38,782 nt of DNA from Deltaproteobacteria bacterium (GCA_026986785.1 JALSNW010000021.1:1-38782), one strand, 5' to 3'. Shown: positions 27,756 through 35,992, counted from the first letter of the stretch. Translations and numbers: made by a program. The notes: generated by a model from the letters alone, not told the origin.

Positions 27756-28691
27756 CTATAGGGCAACTCCAGGAAAGATATGGTTGAAGAGGCCTTGAGA
27801 ACGAAGAAGCCTATAAAAAAAACCATGCCTTTTGGGAAAGTTTCGAACCGCATCGAATAGGATGTTATCCAATATCTTGTCCTCGATCCCGCATTCATCC
27901 ATGATGGCCATCTTTGCAAGATCAAGTCTCCTCGTGCCTTGCCCCTTCAACAGACCGGCCAAGATCAATTCCCTGGCCAGATCCGCAAGCAACAACAACC
28001 GTTGCTCATTAACCCCTCTCATCTTCAAATTAAACCTTGCTGGACAAATGGCAAGCTGGAGCAGCTCCGGCATGTTCCAATATCTTGCCAACTCGAGCCC
28101 CAGGCCCTCTGGATCATAGCCGCCACAGGCCCTTTTGAATCTTACTTCATCTATGACTCCAGATGGAGTCTTGGTGGCTGAGACAAATATATCTGGTATC
28201 ACGATTGCCGAAATGACCTCTCCCATGTTCCTGAACATAGAGACCACTGTCGCCTTTTCCTGATTGATCTTGAGCTCTTCTGCCAGTGCAGAGGCTATTG
28301 CCGAAGAGAAAACCCCCCGTGCAATGACAAAAAGACCAATATCCCGAGCAGGCACTATCCGTTGAGGAGGCCTTATGACATGGGCCTTGGATACAGCCTT
28401 GGCCAGATTTTCAAGCCCGAGAAGAACGACCATATATCTTACAGAGACAAGGTCCTTTCTATGGACGGAAAAAAAAGCTGAGTTCATCAGCCTGAAGAGC
28501 CTGAAGGTCAGCCCATAATCCTCCAAGATGACCTGTGAAATCCTTTTGGCACTGACATAGCGATCTCCGCATAGGGCCAATACAGCCCTTATCTTCTGGG
28601 GCCATGCAGGCACCCATGCATCCCGTGCCCTGGCGACCAGGATCTGGCCCTTTATCCTACGAGGCTTGTCTCGAGGGGCTTGCATCATCAC
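27756..28691 (-). CDS. HDOD domain protein
   Basis: This 311-aa cytoplasmic protein has the HDOD domain, an HD-phosphohydrolase relative without a complete metal site that is found in signal transduction proteins. ISQVILEDYGLTFRLFRLMNSAFFSVHRKDLVSVRYMVVLLGLENLAK is the diagnostic first part, and EELKINQEKATVVSMFRNMGEVI the second. No receiver, GGDEF or EAL domain is attached. The ATG is one of three Met codons in tandem. It heads the minus-strand group with the KptA-like, M48 and LspA genes, and its start is divergent from the HNH/EPS operon with about 250 nt between. Specific function unknown. Confidence 0.85.
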   Translation of the reverse strand: MMMQAPRDKPRRIKGQILVARARDAWVPAWPQKIRAVLALCGDRYVSAKRISQVILEDYGLTFRLFRLMNSAFFSVHRKDLVSVRYMVVLLGLENLAKAVSKAHVIRPPQRIVPARDIGLFVIARGVFSSAIASALAEELKINQEKATVVSMFRNMGEVISAIVIPDIFVSATKTPSGVIDEVRFKRACGGYDPEGLGLELARYWNMPELLQLAICPARFNLKMRGVNEQRLLLLADLARELILAGLLKGQGTRRLDLAKMAIMDECGIEDKILDNILFDAVRNFPKRHGFFYRLLRSQGLFNHIFPGVAL

Positions 28692-28774
28692 TCATCACCA
28701 ACGAGGTGTCTTGTTGACCAAGATATCTATGGTATATTTTCTTCGGGTTTTCGTCCATTCATCCATACCTAAAG

Positions 28775-28813
28775 GCCGCATCAGGGGAAAACGGCCTAGG
28801 CCTTATATGCGGC
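28775..28813. other. Nested inverted repeat in the HDOD-HNH divergent region
   Basis: GCCGCAT (28775-28781) and ATGCGGC (28807-28813) are perfect 7-bp arms enclosing the 10-bp palindrome GGCCTAGGCC (28793-28802). It lies about 12 bp upstream of the predicted -35 of the EPS-side promoter. It could be a regulator site or a structured transcript from the minus strand. Confidence 0.4.
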
Positions 28814-28824
28814 TATTTATTGTG

Positions 28825-28852
28825 TTGCGCAAACCGTGAAAAAAGATAATAA
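28825..28852 (+). promoter_or_regulatory. Candidate promoter for the HNH/EPS operon
   Basis: TTGCGC, a 16-bp spacer and TAATAA lie 92 nt before the HNH gene in an AT-rich region. It is the best sigma-70-like pair before the EPS genes. The rest of 28692-28943 shows no gene. Confidence 0.4.
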
Positions 28853-28943
28853 TCTATATCAATCATCGGTATGTTTTGCTTTTTATGGTAATTTTTATAA
28901 AAAATCGCGTCATCTCTCATCTAAAACTAATTAGGGTAGATAA

Positions 28944-29240
28944 ATTATAATTTTTCATCAAACTTCCGAAGAAGAGATTAGGCTTGAACGGAACAAGGCC
29001 AGGAAGCTCAGGAAAACGAGGTGGTGGCGACGAAAATGTGCGTCTGGAAGATGCCACTACTGTGGTAAAATCGTCGGCCCAAACAATCTAACCATGGACC
29101 ACCTGATCCCGCTGGCCAGAGGCGGGAAAAGCAATAGGGCCAACCTGGTCCCAGCCTGCAAGGACTGCAACAACAAGAAAAAGGCATCCCTCCCCTTTGA
29201 GTGGGAAGGCTATCTTGAACAGATTGAAAAAGAGATATAA
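28944..29240 (+). CDS. Small HNH endonuclease-like protein with non-standard start codon
   Basis: The frame ending at TAA 29238-29240 reads back to a stop at 28941-28943 and gives up to 98 residues: TSEEEIRLERNKARKLRKTRWWRRK, then CHYCGKI, LTMDHLIPLARGGKSNRANLVPAC and KDCNNKKKASLPFEWEGYLEQI. This is a complete HNH nuclease with CxxC/CxxC zinc knuckles and the DH...N core. The N-terminal EEEIR..RxKARxLR..WW segment is what I recall for the family, so the protein is not truncated. Yet no ATG, GTG or TTG exists before the core. ATT at 28944 (AGGG seven bases upstream) is the best start, with ATA 28947 or ATT 28950 as alternatives. It lies 19 nt before the Wza-like gene and probably shares its transcript. 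Confidence 0.7.
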   Translation: MIIFHQTSEEEIRLERNKARKLRKTRWWRRKCASGRCHYCGKIVGPNNLTMDHLIPLARGGKSNRANLVPACKDCNNKKKASLPFEWEGYLEQIEKEI

Positions 29241-29259
29241 GGGATTTTTGAGGAAAGCC

Positions 29260-29871
29260 ATGACTCGAATGGTATCTTGTGCATGTATCTTTGTGTTTTT
29301 CATTTGTTTTCTAATGCCTGGACCTGGATTTTCCAGCCCATCTTCTAACTCTCTCCAGGGGCATAAGGTCACAAAAGGCGAGACAGATTCTACCTACAAG
29401 ATAGGGGCAGGCGATGTCTTGACCATTCAGGTCTGGAGGGAACCAACCCTTTCCGGGCAATTCACGGTCAGGCCGGATGGCAAGATCACCTTTCCCTTGT
29501 TGAATGATGTCGATGCTGAAGGGCTCACTCCCCTTGAGCTCAAATCCGCCCTGGAGAAAGGGCTGTCAAAATTCATTTCTTCTCCAGTGGTGACCGTGGG
29601 TGTACAGGAGGTCAATAGCAAAAACATATATGTATTGGGCAAGGTCAATACACCGGGGAAATATCCCCTTACCTCAGAGACCACGGTCCTCCAGGCAATA
29701 GCAGAGGCCGGGGGCCTGGCCGAATGGGCAAAGGGGGACGATATAGTAATCCTGAGAAAGAAAGATGGCAAACAGATAAAGCTCGAATTCGACTATGACG
29801 AGGTATCAAAAGGCAAACACCTCGAGCAAAACATATATCTGAAACCAGGTGATACAATTGTCGTACCTTGA
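29260..29871 (+). CDS. Polysaccharide export protein (Wza/PEP-CTERM EPS type)
   Basis: This 203-aa exported protein has a signal peptide (CACIFVFFICFLMPGPGFS; Cys residues make a lipoprotein possible). The polysaccharide biosynthesis/export domain reads YKIGAGDVLTIQVWREPTLSGQFTVRPDGKITFPLL, and an SLBB domain reads NIYVLGKVNTPGKYPL...TVLQAIAEAGGL. It should form the outer-membrane exit channel for an extracellular polysaccharide. The open frame runs back to 29197 into the HNH gene, but the ATG at 29260 with GAGGAAA upstream is the proper start. It is first of the five EPS genes 29260-34773, whose content matches exosortase/PEP-CTERM-linked EPS loci. Confidence 0.92.
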   Translation: MTRMVSCACIFVFFICFLMPGPGFSSPSSNSLQGHKVTKGETDSTYKIGAGDVLTIQVWREPTLSGQFTVRPDGKITFPLLNDVDAEGLTPLELKSALEKGLSKFISSPVVTVGVQEVNSKNIYVLGKVNTPGKYPLTSETTVLQAIAEAGGLAEWAKGDDIVILRKKDGKQIKLEFDYDEVSKGKHLEQNIYLKPGDTIVVP

Positions 29872-31321
29872 TGGGATACTGGTAAAAAGGTTGTCCCTTT
29901 TCCTATACCTTTCTTTAGTCTTTGCTTGTCCATTCACATCCAAGTGTAGGGCCGATTGGAGTCCTCACGTCAAGGGGAGTGTGGAACAGATTTACGACTC
30001 CAACATTTTCTTGGATCCCCAAGGTGTCAAGGGCAGAAAGAGCAGGTCGGATTTCAGGACGAATCTTGGAACCACCATTGGGCTGACGAATCAGACGAAG
30101 TACAGAGTCCTGTCCATAGACTATTCACCTACCTACTCGCTGTTTGTGAAAAATGGAGGTGAAAGTTATCTTAGGCATACGGCTCGTCTGGATCTTGTCC
30201 AAGACCTGGATGAACACCTCTTTTTCTATATCCAAGACCATTTTGATTACAATCAAGAAGCTCAATCTCTTAATCAAGAATCTACTGCCGTTAACTACGG
30301 CAGGGAGAAAAATATCACCAATGATTCTGAAATGGGCTTAGTCTATGGATTTGGCCCTGAAGACAGTGTTAAAATATTCTATTATGACAACAGATTGATA
30401 TATCTTAACGATTCGAATCGAAGTTTCGAGCGTTACAATTATGTTGGCAACGACGACTCGGTGGAATATGGTCCAGGAGCAGAAATTGAGTATTGGCTGA
30501 ACGTAAGAAATGGCCTTTCTCTTTCTTATCAGTGGCAAAGAATAGATTACAAAATAGAACCATCCAAGAGAGTCGACCATGTCGACTTAGGTTATCTACA
30601 TCGATGGAGCCCAAAAACTCTATTTAGAATAGACTACATCTTTGACAATGTAAGAAGTTTTGGGCATCTTGCTCCTGATTATAAGATCCATCAGACCCAG
30701 GCAGGCCTTGAAAGGTCCATCAGTCCCTCCTTATCTTTCTCTATAATGGCAGGCTACTACCATAGGTCCATGGATGAAATGGACCTAAAAAGCCCAGAAG
30801 ATATAAAATATAACTTCGACACCTCAAAAAACGACGGCTTCATGGGCCATCTCGAGATGCAATATGAGAGAGAGCATTGGAGTGCCAAGATGACGGCAGA
30901 ATCGGGAGTAAGGCTTGAATTCAATGATTATAACAACAGGGGATATACCCCCTACAGGAGCATTCGCATCGATATGAATTACGAATTTTCTTATAGATTA
31001 AACGGTGTTGCAGGCATTGGATACACATATGAGAATTCACCTGATACAGCAACGGCCCTTTTAGAGAAAGATCACCGCGTGGAGACCTATTATGCATCCT
31101 GCAGTCTAACATATCTCATTAAAAAATGGCTTCAGTGTAAATTAAGTTATACGTACAATGATCAATCTGAAACATCACTTAGACAGTACGAACTCGGTTA
31201 TAATGACCATGTTTTTCTGTTCAACTTGACTGCATTCTATGACTGGATGAGACACGGGGGAAAATCAAAAGGCAACCATGACTCAGATACAAGATATTCC
31301 AGAGCAACAACCTCAATTTAA
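29849..31321 (+). CDS. Outer-membrane beta-barrel protein of the EPS/PEP-CTERM locus
   Basis: This is a protein of about 490 aa with a signal peptide (SLFLYLSLVFACPFTSKCRA). Alternating hydrophobic/polar strands rich in Tyr, Phe and Asp follow throughout (for example YRVLSIDYSPTYSLFVKN, RVETYYASCSLTYLIKKW). It matches the barrel protein usually found in exosortase-associated EPS clusters (TIGR03016-like), thought to assist polysaccharide secretion through the outer membrane. The GTG at 29849 overlaps the exporter gene by 23 nt; a later start near the signal peptide is possible. Its end overlaps the chain-length gene by 44 nt. Codon use is more AT-rich than in neighbouring housekeeping genes. 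Confidence 0.8.
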   Translation: MIQLSYLDGILVKRLSLFLYLSLVFACPFTSKCRADWSPHVKGSVEQIYDSNIFLDPQGVKGRKSRSDFRTNLGTTIGLTNQTKYRVLSIDYSPTYSLFVKNGGESYLRHTARLDLVQDLDEHLFFYIQDHFDYNQEAQSLNQESTAVNYGREKNITNDSEMGLVYGFGPEDSVKIFYYDNRLIYLNDSNRSFERYNYVGNDDSVEYGPGAEIEYWLNVRNGLSLSYQWQRIDYKIEPSKRVDHVDLGYLHRWSPKTLFRIDYIFDNVRSFGHLAPDYKIHQTQAGLERSISPSLSFSIMAGYYHRSMDEMDLKSPEDIKYNFDTSKNDGFMGHLEMQYEREHWSAKMTAESGVRLEFNDYNNRGYTPYRSIRIDMNYEFSYRLNGVAGIGYTYENSPDTATALLEKDHRVETYYASCSLTYLIKKWLQCKLSYTYNDQSETSLRQYELGYNDHVFLFNLTAFYDWMRHGGKSKGNHDSDTRYSRATTSI

Positions 31322-32885
31322 TATATATCAATATATACAAGTAATAATTCGACGCAGGTGGCTTATCACATTTACAGCCATGGTGATATTGATGGCAGGT
31401 TTTTTGTTCTGCCTTTTTTCGCCTCTGGTTTATCAGGCCTCTACCCTGATTGTTACAGTGCCTCAAAAAGTACCTGAGACTTATGTTCATTCCACTGTAA
31501 CAGGCAGTACTGAAGACCGAATCAGGTCCATCCTACAAGAGGTTACCAGCCGAACCTACTTGGAAAAATTGATAAAGAAATTTGATCTCTATCCGGAAAT
31601 GAGAAATAAATATCCCATGCAAACGGTAGTAGAAGAGATGAAAAAGGCTATCCAGATAGAGGAGGCAAAGCTGGCAGGGAAAAAAAGGGATAGAAAATCG
31701 AGATTTCTATCTTTCAACCTGATTTACGAGGGGAGCAATCCAGAAAAGGTGGCCCAGGTGGCAAATGCCCTTGCAAACAGGTTTGTCGAGCAGAATCTCG
31801 AGCTTCGGACGACCCAGTCGGAAAATACGGCCAAGTTCTTAGACTCTCAGCTCAAAAATATATATGTCCAGCTCAAAAAAAGGGAAGAGGCGCTTAAAAA
31901 TTACAAGCTTGCCCACATGGGAGAGCTTCCTGAACAGACAGCTGGCAATGTTGCCACCCTTACCGCACTCCAACAGCAACTACAAAGCCTTGAAGAAAAT
32001 ATCAGGAGGGCAGAAGACAGGGCAATGCTTTTGAGACAGCAACTTGCAGATGAAGGAATAGCCATGAGGGCAGCTGCCTCCACCGAGTCGAAAGATGGGC
32101 ATGCTACATCATCAATCAACGCACTGTCTCTCCCTGAGATGCGAGAAAGGCTGAAGATCCTGAGATCGCGCTATACGGCCAGACATCCTGATGTCATTGC
32201 CCTTGAAAAGGCGATAGAAGAGCGTGAAAAGCTCTCAGGCCAGGAAAAAACGCAGGAAAAGGTAGGAAGGCTTACTGGGAACCCTGCCCTCGATGCCTTA
32301 AAATTCCAGTTAAAAAGCGCCGAACTCGATATTAGCCAGATGAAAGAAGAGAGAAAGCACCTGAAAGAGCAAATTGCCAAGTACCAGCAACGGATAGAAA
32401 ATGCCCCCAAGAGGGAACAGGAATTAATAGATCTCACAAGAGACTATGAAAACCTTAAACAGACTTACGATAGCCTGCTTCAAAGAAAGCTTGAGGCCGA
32501 ACAGGCAGCGGCCCTTGAAAGGCGTCAACAGGGTGCCCAGTTTCGCATAGTGGATCCTGCCAAGGTGCCGGAGAGGCCTGTTAAGCCCAAGCTAAAAAAG
32601 CTCCTGCCCATGGTAGTAGTCCTTGCCTTTGGAGGGGCGATAGGCCTGGCGTTCGCCCTGGACCTGTTGAGTCCTTATTTCTATGACCCGGATGATGTAA
32701 CAAAGGCATTCAACCTGCCGGTCCTGGCATGTATTCCCTTGTTACTTACTGAACAGGAGCAAAGAGCACGAAGGCGCAAGGAAATGCTTTTATTGGGCAC
32801 CTCTTTGGCAGGTTATACCGTTGTATTTTCACTTCTGGCCATTATACTCTTGAAAGGCCCCGGGGCCTTTTCAGGCCTCATTTGA
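31278..32885 (+). CDS. Polysaccharide chain-length determinant (Wzz/GumC-like, PEP-CTERM EPS type)
   Basis: This 535-aa inner-membrane co-polymerase has an N-terminal helix (RRRWLITFTAMVILMAGFLFCLF). A large periplasmic part with long coiled-coil helices (about residues 175-400) follows. A proline-rich approach PAKVPERPVKPKLKKLL leads to a second helix (PMVVVLAFGGAIGLAFALDLL), and there is a third hydrophobic segment at the C-terminus. It sets glycan chain length together with the tyrosine kinase two genes down. It lacks a fused kinase domain, consistent with the separate autokinase. AAAGG precedes the ATG. The stop lies just before the ATPase start. Confidence 0.92.
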   Translation: MTQIQDIPEQQPQFNIYQYIQVIIRRRWLITFTAMVILMAGFLFCLFSPLVYQASTLIVTVPQKVPETYVHSTVTGSTEDRIRSILQEVTSRTYLEKLIKKFDLYPEMRNKYPMQTVVEEMKKAIQIEEAKLAGKKRDRKSRFLSFNLIYEGSNPEKVAQVANALANRFVEQNLELRTTQSENTAKFLDSQLKNIYVQLKKREEALKNYKLAHMGELPEQTAGNVATLTALQQQLQSLEENIRRAEDRAMLLRQQLADEGIAMRAAASTESKDGHATSSINALSLPEMRERLKILRSRYTARHPDVIALEKAIEEREKLSGQEKTQEKVGRLTGNPALDALKFQLKSAELDISQMKEERKHLKEQIAKYQQRIENAPKREQELIDLTRDYENLKQTYDSLLQRKLEAEQAAALERRQQGAQFRIVDPAKVPERPVKPKLKKLLPMVVVLAFGGAIGLAFALDLLSPYFYDPDDVTKAFNLPVLACIPLLLTEQEQRARRRKEMLLLGTSLAGYTVVFSLLAIILLKGPGAFSGLI

Positions 32886-32887
32886 AG

Positions 32888-33901
32888 ATGTATCTAAGGT
32901 TTTATAACCTCAAGGAAGAGCCCTTCTCCCTTTCCCCGGATCCTGATTTTCTCTACCTGAGTGAGGTCCACAGGGAAGGCCTGGCCAACCTTCGATATGG
33001 GCTCATACAAAAAAAGGGATTCATCGTTATCACCGGTGAGGTGGGTACTGGCAAGACCACCTTGATAAACGCCCTGCTTTCGGAAATCCCCCAGGAGGTG
33101 AAGACCGCCTTCATCTCCAATCCCAAACTCAAGACCGAGGAATTCTTTTTCCTCCTATCCCGGGCATTCAAACTTGGAAATGGTGACAACAAGGCCAAGT
33201 TTCTCATCAACTTTACGGAGTTCTTGGAACGACTCGACAAAAACGGGGAAAATGTCGTACTTATCATAGATGAGGCCCATTGCCTGCCAGAAAAACTACT
33301 TGAGGAGATCAGGCTTCTTTCCAACCTCGAAACCCCGCATTCAAAGCTCCTAAACATCATTCTGGTAGGACAGCCCGAATTTGAAAAGACCTTGGACCAT
33401 CCAGGGTTCAGGGCACTGAAACAGAGAATCACCCTGAGATACAGGCTCAAGCCCTTAAGCAAAGAAGAGACCAGAGAATACATAAAGGTCCGCCTCTCCA
33501 GGGCGGGTTCAAAGGATGTAGGTGTATTCTCCGAAGGGGCAATTTCGGCTATCTACAGGTATTCAAAGGGTGTTCCACGAGTAATAAACCTCCTTGCAGA
33601 CCGTGCCATGTTGACCGGTTTTGTCAAGGAAACCAAGGTGATCGACGATAAAATCATCAGGGAGTGTGCGGCCGAGATCGGGTTTGGCAATGCAGAGCTC
33701 AACAGGGTAGAAAAAGATAGGCTCAAGAAGAACGATAGGGAAACAAAAACAGGGCGTCATCTCCTGAGAGCTGGCTTGGCCTTCCTGATTTTGGGGGCAA
33801 TACTTGCCATCTTCTGGTTCGTAAGCCTTTCCAATGCTGAAAGACAAAAACTTATCACGGATCTCACTATATTATTTTCAGGAGAACTATGGGAAAAATA
33901 G
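32888..33901 (+). CDS. ExeA-like AAA ATPase of the EPS/PEP-CTERM locus
   Basis: This is an ATPase of about 337 aa. FYNLKEEPFSLSPDPDFLYLS is the typical N-terminus of ExeA/GspA-like proteins and of the XrtA-associated ATPase. Walker A is GEVGTGKTTLINALL and Walker B VVLIIDEAHCL; a sensor region reads LLNIILVGQPEFEKTL. One membrane helix near the C-terminus (LAFLILGAILAIFWFVSL) anchors it. Its role in polysaccharide assembly is not defined. The frame allows a TTG at 32882, but the ATG at 32888 matches the family start. Its 3' end overlaps the kinase gene by 13 nt. Confidence 0.9.
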   Translation: MYLRFYNLKEEPFSLSPDPDFLYLSEVHREGLANLRYGLIQKKGFIVITGEVGTGKTTLINALLSEIPQEVKTAFISNPKLKTEEFFFLLSRAFKLGNGDNKAKFLINFTEFLERLDKNGENVVLIIDEAHCLPEKLLEEIRLLSNLETPHSKLLNIILVGQPEFEKTLDHPGFRALKQRITLRYRLKPLSKEETREYIKVRLSRAGSKDVGVFSEGAISAIYRYSKGVPRVINLLADRAMLTGFVKETKVIDDKIIRECAAEIGFGNAELNRVEKDRLKKNDRETKTGRHLLRAGLAFLILGAILAIFWFVSLSNAERQKLITDLTILFSGELWEK

Positions 33902-34773
33902 AAGAGGCACTGAAAAAATTAGATGCACAAAATCTTGGGACAGCCGCAGGCCAAGCCCAGAACGCACCGGTTGACAAAAAAAATTACGCTGAGAAGGCAG
34001 CGGCAGAACACGAGGGTGACACCCCCTCCCCTGTTTCAAGCCAGGGTAACGAGCCTGCGACAACGACGACAAGGATGCTGAAACAGGGACCTGTGGATTT
34101 CAGGGTGGTGGTCTATCACAACCCGGAGTCCCTTGCTGCCGAACATTTCAAGGTGCTCCGGGGCAATATCATGCACCCTGCCGATGGGAAGGGGATAAAA
34201 TCAGTACTTATCACCTCTGCCTTGGAACAAGAAGGCAAGACCATGGTGGCATGTAACTTGGCAGTTAGCATAGCCCAGAGCCTTGATCCCTATGTCATGC
34301 TAATTGATGCAGATGTTAGAAGGCCCAATGTCCACAATATGCTGGGGCTTAGCAAGGTAAAGGGTCTTACGGATTACCTGGAGTCAGATTCACCCCTGTC
34401 TGAATACCTCATAAAGTGCAACATCGACAAGATGACCATTCTCCAGGCAGGATCCCTGGTAAGAAACCCGGCTGAAATCATGACCTCGGAAAAGATGAAG
34501 TATCTCGTTAAAGAGGTAAGGCAAAGGTATGAAGACAGATTTGTCGTAATAGATTCTCCGCCGGTCAACCTGGCAGCAGAAACCTTGGTACTTGCCCAGC
34601 AGGTGGATGCCATCGTAATGGTAGTCCGATACGGCATTTCAGACAAAAACGCCGTTGATGAGGCATTAAACAGATTGGAAAGGGGGAAAATCTTAGGAAT
34701 GGTCTTTAATGGATTCGAGGTGACTCCGAGGAAATATACCTATTACAAGAAAAGATATCATTATGGTAAATGA
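33889..34773 (+). CDS. Tyrosine autokinase (BY-kinase, CpsD/CapB-like) of EPS locus
   Basis: This 294-aa cytoplasmic kinase belongs to the P-loop BY-kinase family. The Walker A is in LITSALEQEGKTMVACNLA, Walker A' in VMLIDADVRRPNVHNMLGL and Walker B in FVVIDSPPVN. The C-terminus carries the tyrosine cluster KYTYYKKRYHYGK, which is autophosphorylated in this family and controls polymer length via the Wzz-like partner. The N-terminal MGKIEEALKKLD is characteristic of the exosortase-associated subfamily. It ends the operon; a bidirectional terminator follows, and no exosortase gene lies in the window. Confidence 0.92.
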   Translation: MGKIEEALKKLDAQNLGTAAGQAQNAPVDKKNYAEKAAAEHEGDTPSPVSSQGNEPATTTTRMLKQGPVDFRVVVYHNPESLAAEHFKVLRGNIMHPADGKGIKSVLITSALEQEGKTMVACNLAVSIAQSLDPYVMLIDADVRRPNVHNMLGLSKVKGLTDYLESDSPLSEYLIKCNIDKMTILQAGSLVRNPAEIMTSEKMKYLVKEVRQRYEDRFVVIDSPPVNLAAETLVLAQQVDAIVMVVRYGISDKNAVDEALNRLERGKILGMVFNGFEVTPRKYTYYKKRYHYGK

Positions 34774-34812
34774 AATTAATTTTACAAAAGATCCATGGCA
34801 TAAACAATCAAG

Positions 34813-34836
34813 AAAGGCGGCTTGAAAGCCGCCTTT
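34813..34836. terminator. Bidirectional terminator between kinase and PEP-CTERM genes
   Basis: AAAGGCGGC (34813-34821) and GCCGCCTTT (34828-34836) form a 9-bp stem with loop TTGAAA. It lies 40 nt after the kinase stop and 27 nt beyond the end of the convergent PEP-CTERM gene. The A-T ends of the stem supply U-tracts on either strand, though these are short. Confidence 0.75.
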
Positions 34837-34862
34837 CCTCTATATCAATAGTAGTTTATCAA

Positions 34863-35648
34863 TCAACCCTTTCTCATCTTGCTGCTTGAGCAAAGCCCAA
34901 GACCTACCAGGCCAAAACCGATCAAGAGGACCGTGGCCGGTTCGGGGACATGTTGATATATGACGTCATTTGCACAGGTAGGCGCAAAACCTATTATGGC
35001 GTTGCTCCAATCTACGTTGTTAATTGTGTTAGCAAGATCGAAATCAAAAACTACATAGTTGGTAGGAGGCGCGCTATTAGGTACAAAATCAGTAAAATTT
35101 TGTAACGAGCCAATTTCTGTAGAGGCAGTTATAAGTGCATCACTGGCATGGACGGGGTGATAATTTCGATACCACGTTTCGGGGTCGGATTTAAAAACGC
35201 CAGTTGATAAATCATAATAGTTATCGTTTTGTCCCTTTTTTGCAGAAACGCTAACGCCATTATTTACCTTGTAAAGCGTGGCACCGGAGGTTGCTGTCAC
35301 ATCCACAAAATAATCCCAGAAAAAATCACCATCCGTATCCAAAAAAAGATCACCGGCAGCATAGGAAGAAGAAGAACTTACACTATCATAGGCAATTTTA
35401 ATCTTTTCCAATGCGCCAGAAGAGTCTGTTTCTATCGTACCACCTGTTAATTCCGGCGTGCCGATCACATCCGTGTCATTGTGAGCTGTATTATAAGTAT
35501 CGGTCCATGATTCCCCATTAGCCCATCTTTGATTATCACCCCAATAATTGTTGGAGTCACCAAAACTGTAAAGGGTGGCTTGAGCAGCCCCTTGAACAAA
35601 GACAAAAACAAATCCCATCAAAAAGATTCCCAATAACAATTTTTTCAT
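34863..35648 (-). CDS. PEP-CTERM sorting domain protein (exported)
   Basis: This 261-aa exported protein has a signal peptide (LLLGIFLMGFVFVFVQGAAQA), a Ser/Thr/Asp/Tyr-rich body and the classic tail: VPEPATVLLIGFGLVGLGLCSS followed by basic residues. An exosortase would recognise VPEP and cut it. The IIGFAPTCANDVIYQ segment before the tail resembles the W-x-P-x-CANDVI motif common in this group. Its position convergent to the EPS operon fits the usual pairing of PEP-CTERM proteins with EPS secretion. AGGAGG precedes the ATG. A sigma-54 promoter and paired dyads lie upstream, so expression is probably controlled by an enhancer-binding regulator. Confidence 0.9.
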   Translation of the reverse strand: MKKLLLGIFLMGFVFVFVQGAAQATLYSFGDSNNYWGDNQRWANGESWTDTYNTAHNDTDVIGTPELTGGTIETDSSGALEKIKIAYDSVSSSSSYAAGDLFLDTDGDFFWDYFVDVTATSGATLYKVNNGVSVSAKKGQNDNYYDLSTGVFKSDPETWYRNYHPVHASDALITASTEIGSLQNFTDFVPNSAPPTNYVVFDFDLANTINNVDWSNAIIGFAPTCANDVIYQHVPEPATVLLIGFGLVGLGLCSSSKMRKG

Positions 35649-35707
35649 AATACTCCTCCTATGTTTTCTAAAAATCTTTATGCATATTTTTCATCAGATA
35701 TCTTTAA

Positions 35708-35723
35708 AGCAATAGATATGCCG
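35708..35723 (-). promoter_or_regulatory. Sigma-54 promoter of the PEP-CTERM gene
   Basis: The minus strand reads CGGCATATCTATTGCT. The -24 GG and -12 GC are separated by exactly 10 bases, and the flanks match TGGCAC-N5-TTGCW at most positions. The predicted RNA start (about 35697) leaves a leader of about 50 nt with AGGAGG before the ATG at 35648. Confidence 0.72.
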
Positions 35724-35741
35724 TAGAGATAAAATATTCAT

Positions 35742-35799
35742 GGCAAAAAAATGGAAAAAAGACGTGCTCTAAAAAGATTACGGCAAAAAAATGGAAAAA
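35742..35799. repeat. Direct repeat upstream of the PEP-CTERM promoter
   Basis: GGCAAAAAAATGGAAAAA occurs at 35742-35759 and again at 35782-35799, exactly 40 bp apart. The second copy runs into the first GGAAA-N4-TTTCC dyad. Function unknown; it could be a duplicated half-site or an A-tract bend. Confidence 0.6.
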
Positions 35800-35826
35800 G
35801 ATTTCCCACAACGGAAAAGTTTTTCC
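35793..35826. promoter_or_regulatory. Tandem dyads, probable enhancer-binding activator sites
   Basis: GGAAA-AAGA-TTTCC (35793-35806) and GGAAA-AGTT-TTTCC (35813-35826) share the pattern GGAAA-N4-TTTCC and are exactly 20 bp apart. The second is inside the longer perfect palindrome ACGGAAAAGTTTTTCCGT (35811-35828). They lie about 100 and 120 bp upstream of the predicted sigma-54 start, the usual distance for sigma-54 activators. Confidence 0.65.
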
Positions 35827-35963
35827 GTGATTTTTTTTCACACAGGACATTTTTCGTGCAAAATGCAAAGGCTAACATATTACCCAATAAAATGCCTAAT
35901 GACTCTATGATCAAATACCGATAAACTTAGAAAAAGAGCACCGGCGCATAGACCTGCTCTTTA

Positions 35964-35992
35964 TTGACAAGAATTTATTTGGACTCTATCTT
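35964..35992 (+). promoter_or_regulatory. Sigma-70 promoter for the sugar operon
   Basis: TTGACA (35964-35969), 17-bp spacer, TATCTT (35987-35992). RNA would start near 36000, giving a leader of about 315 nt before the aminotransferase ATG at 36314. No gene longer than about 12 codons is seen in that leader. Confidence 0.6.
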
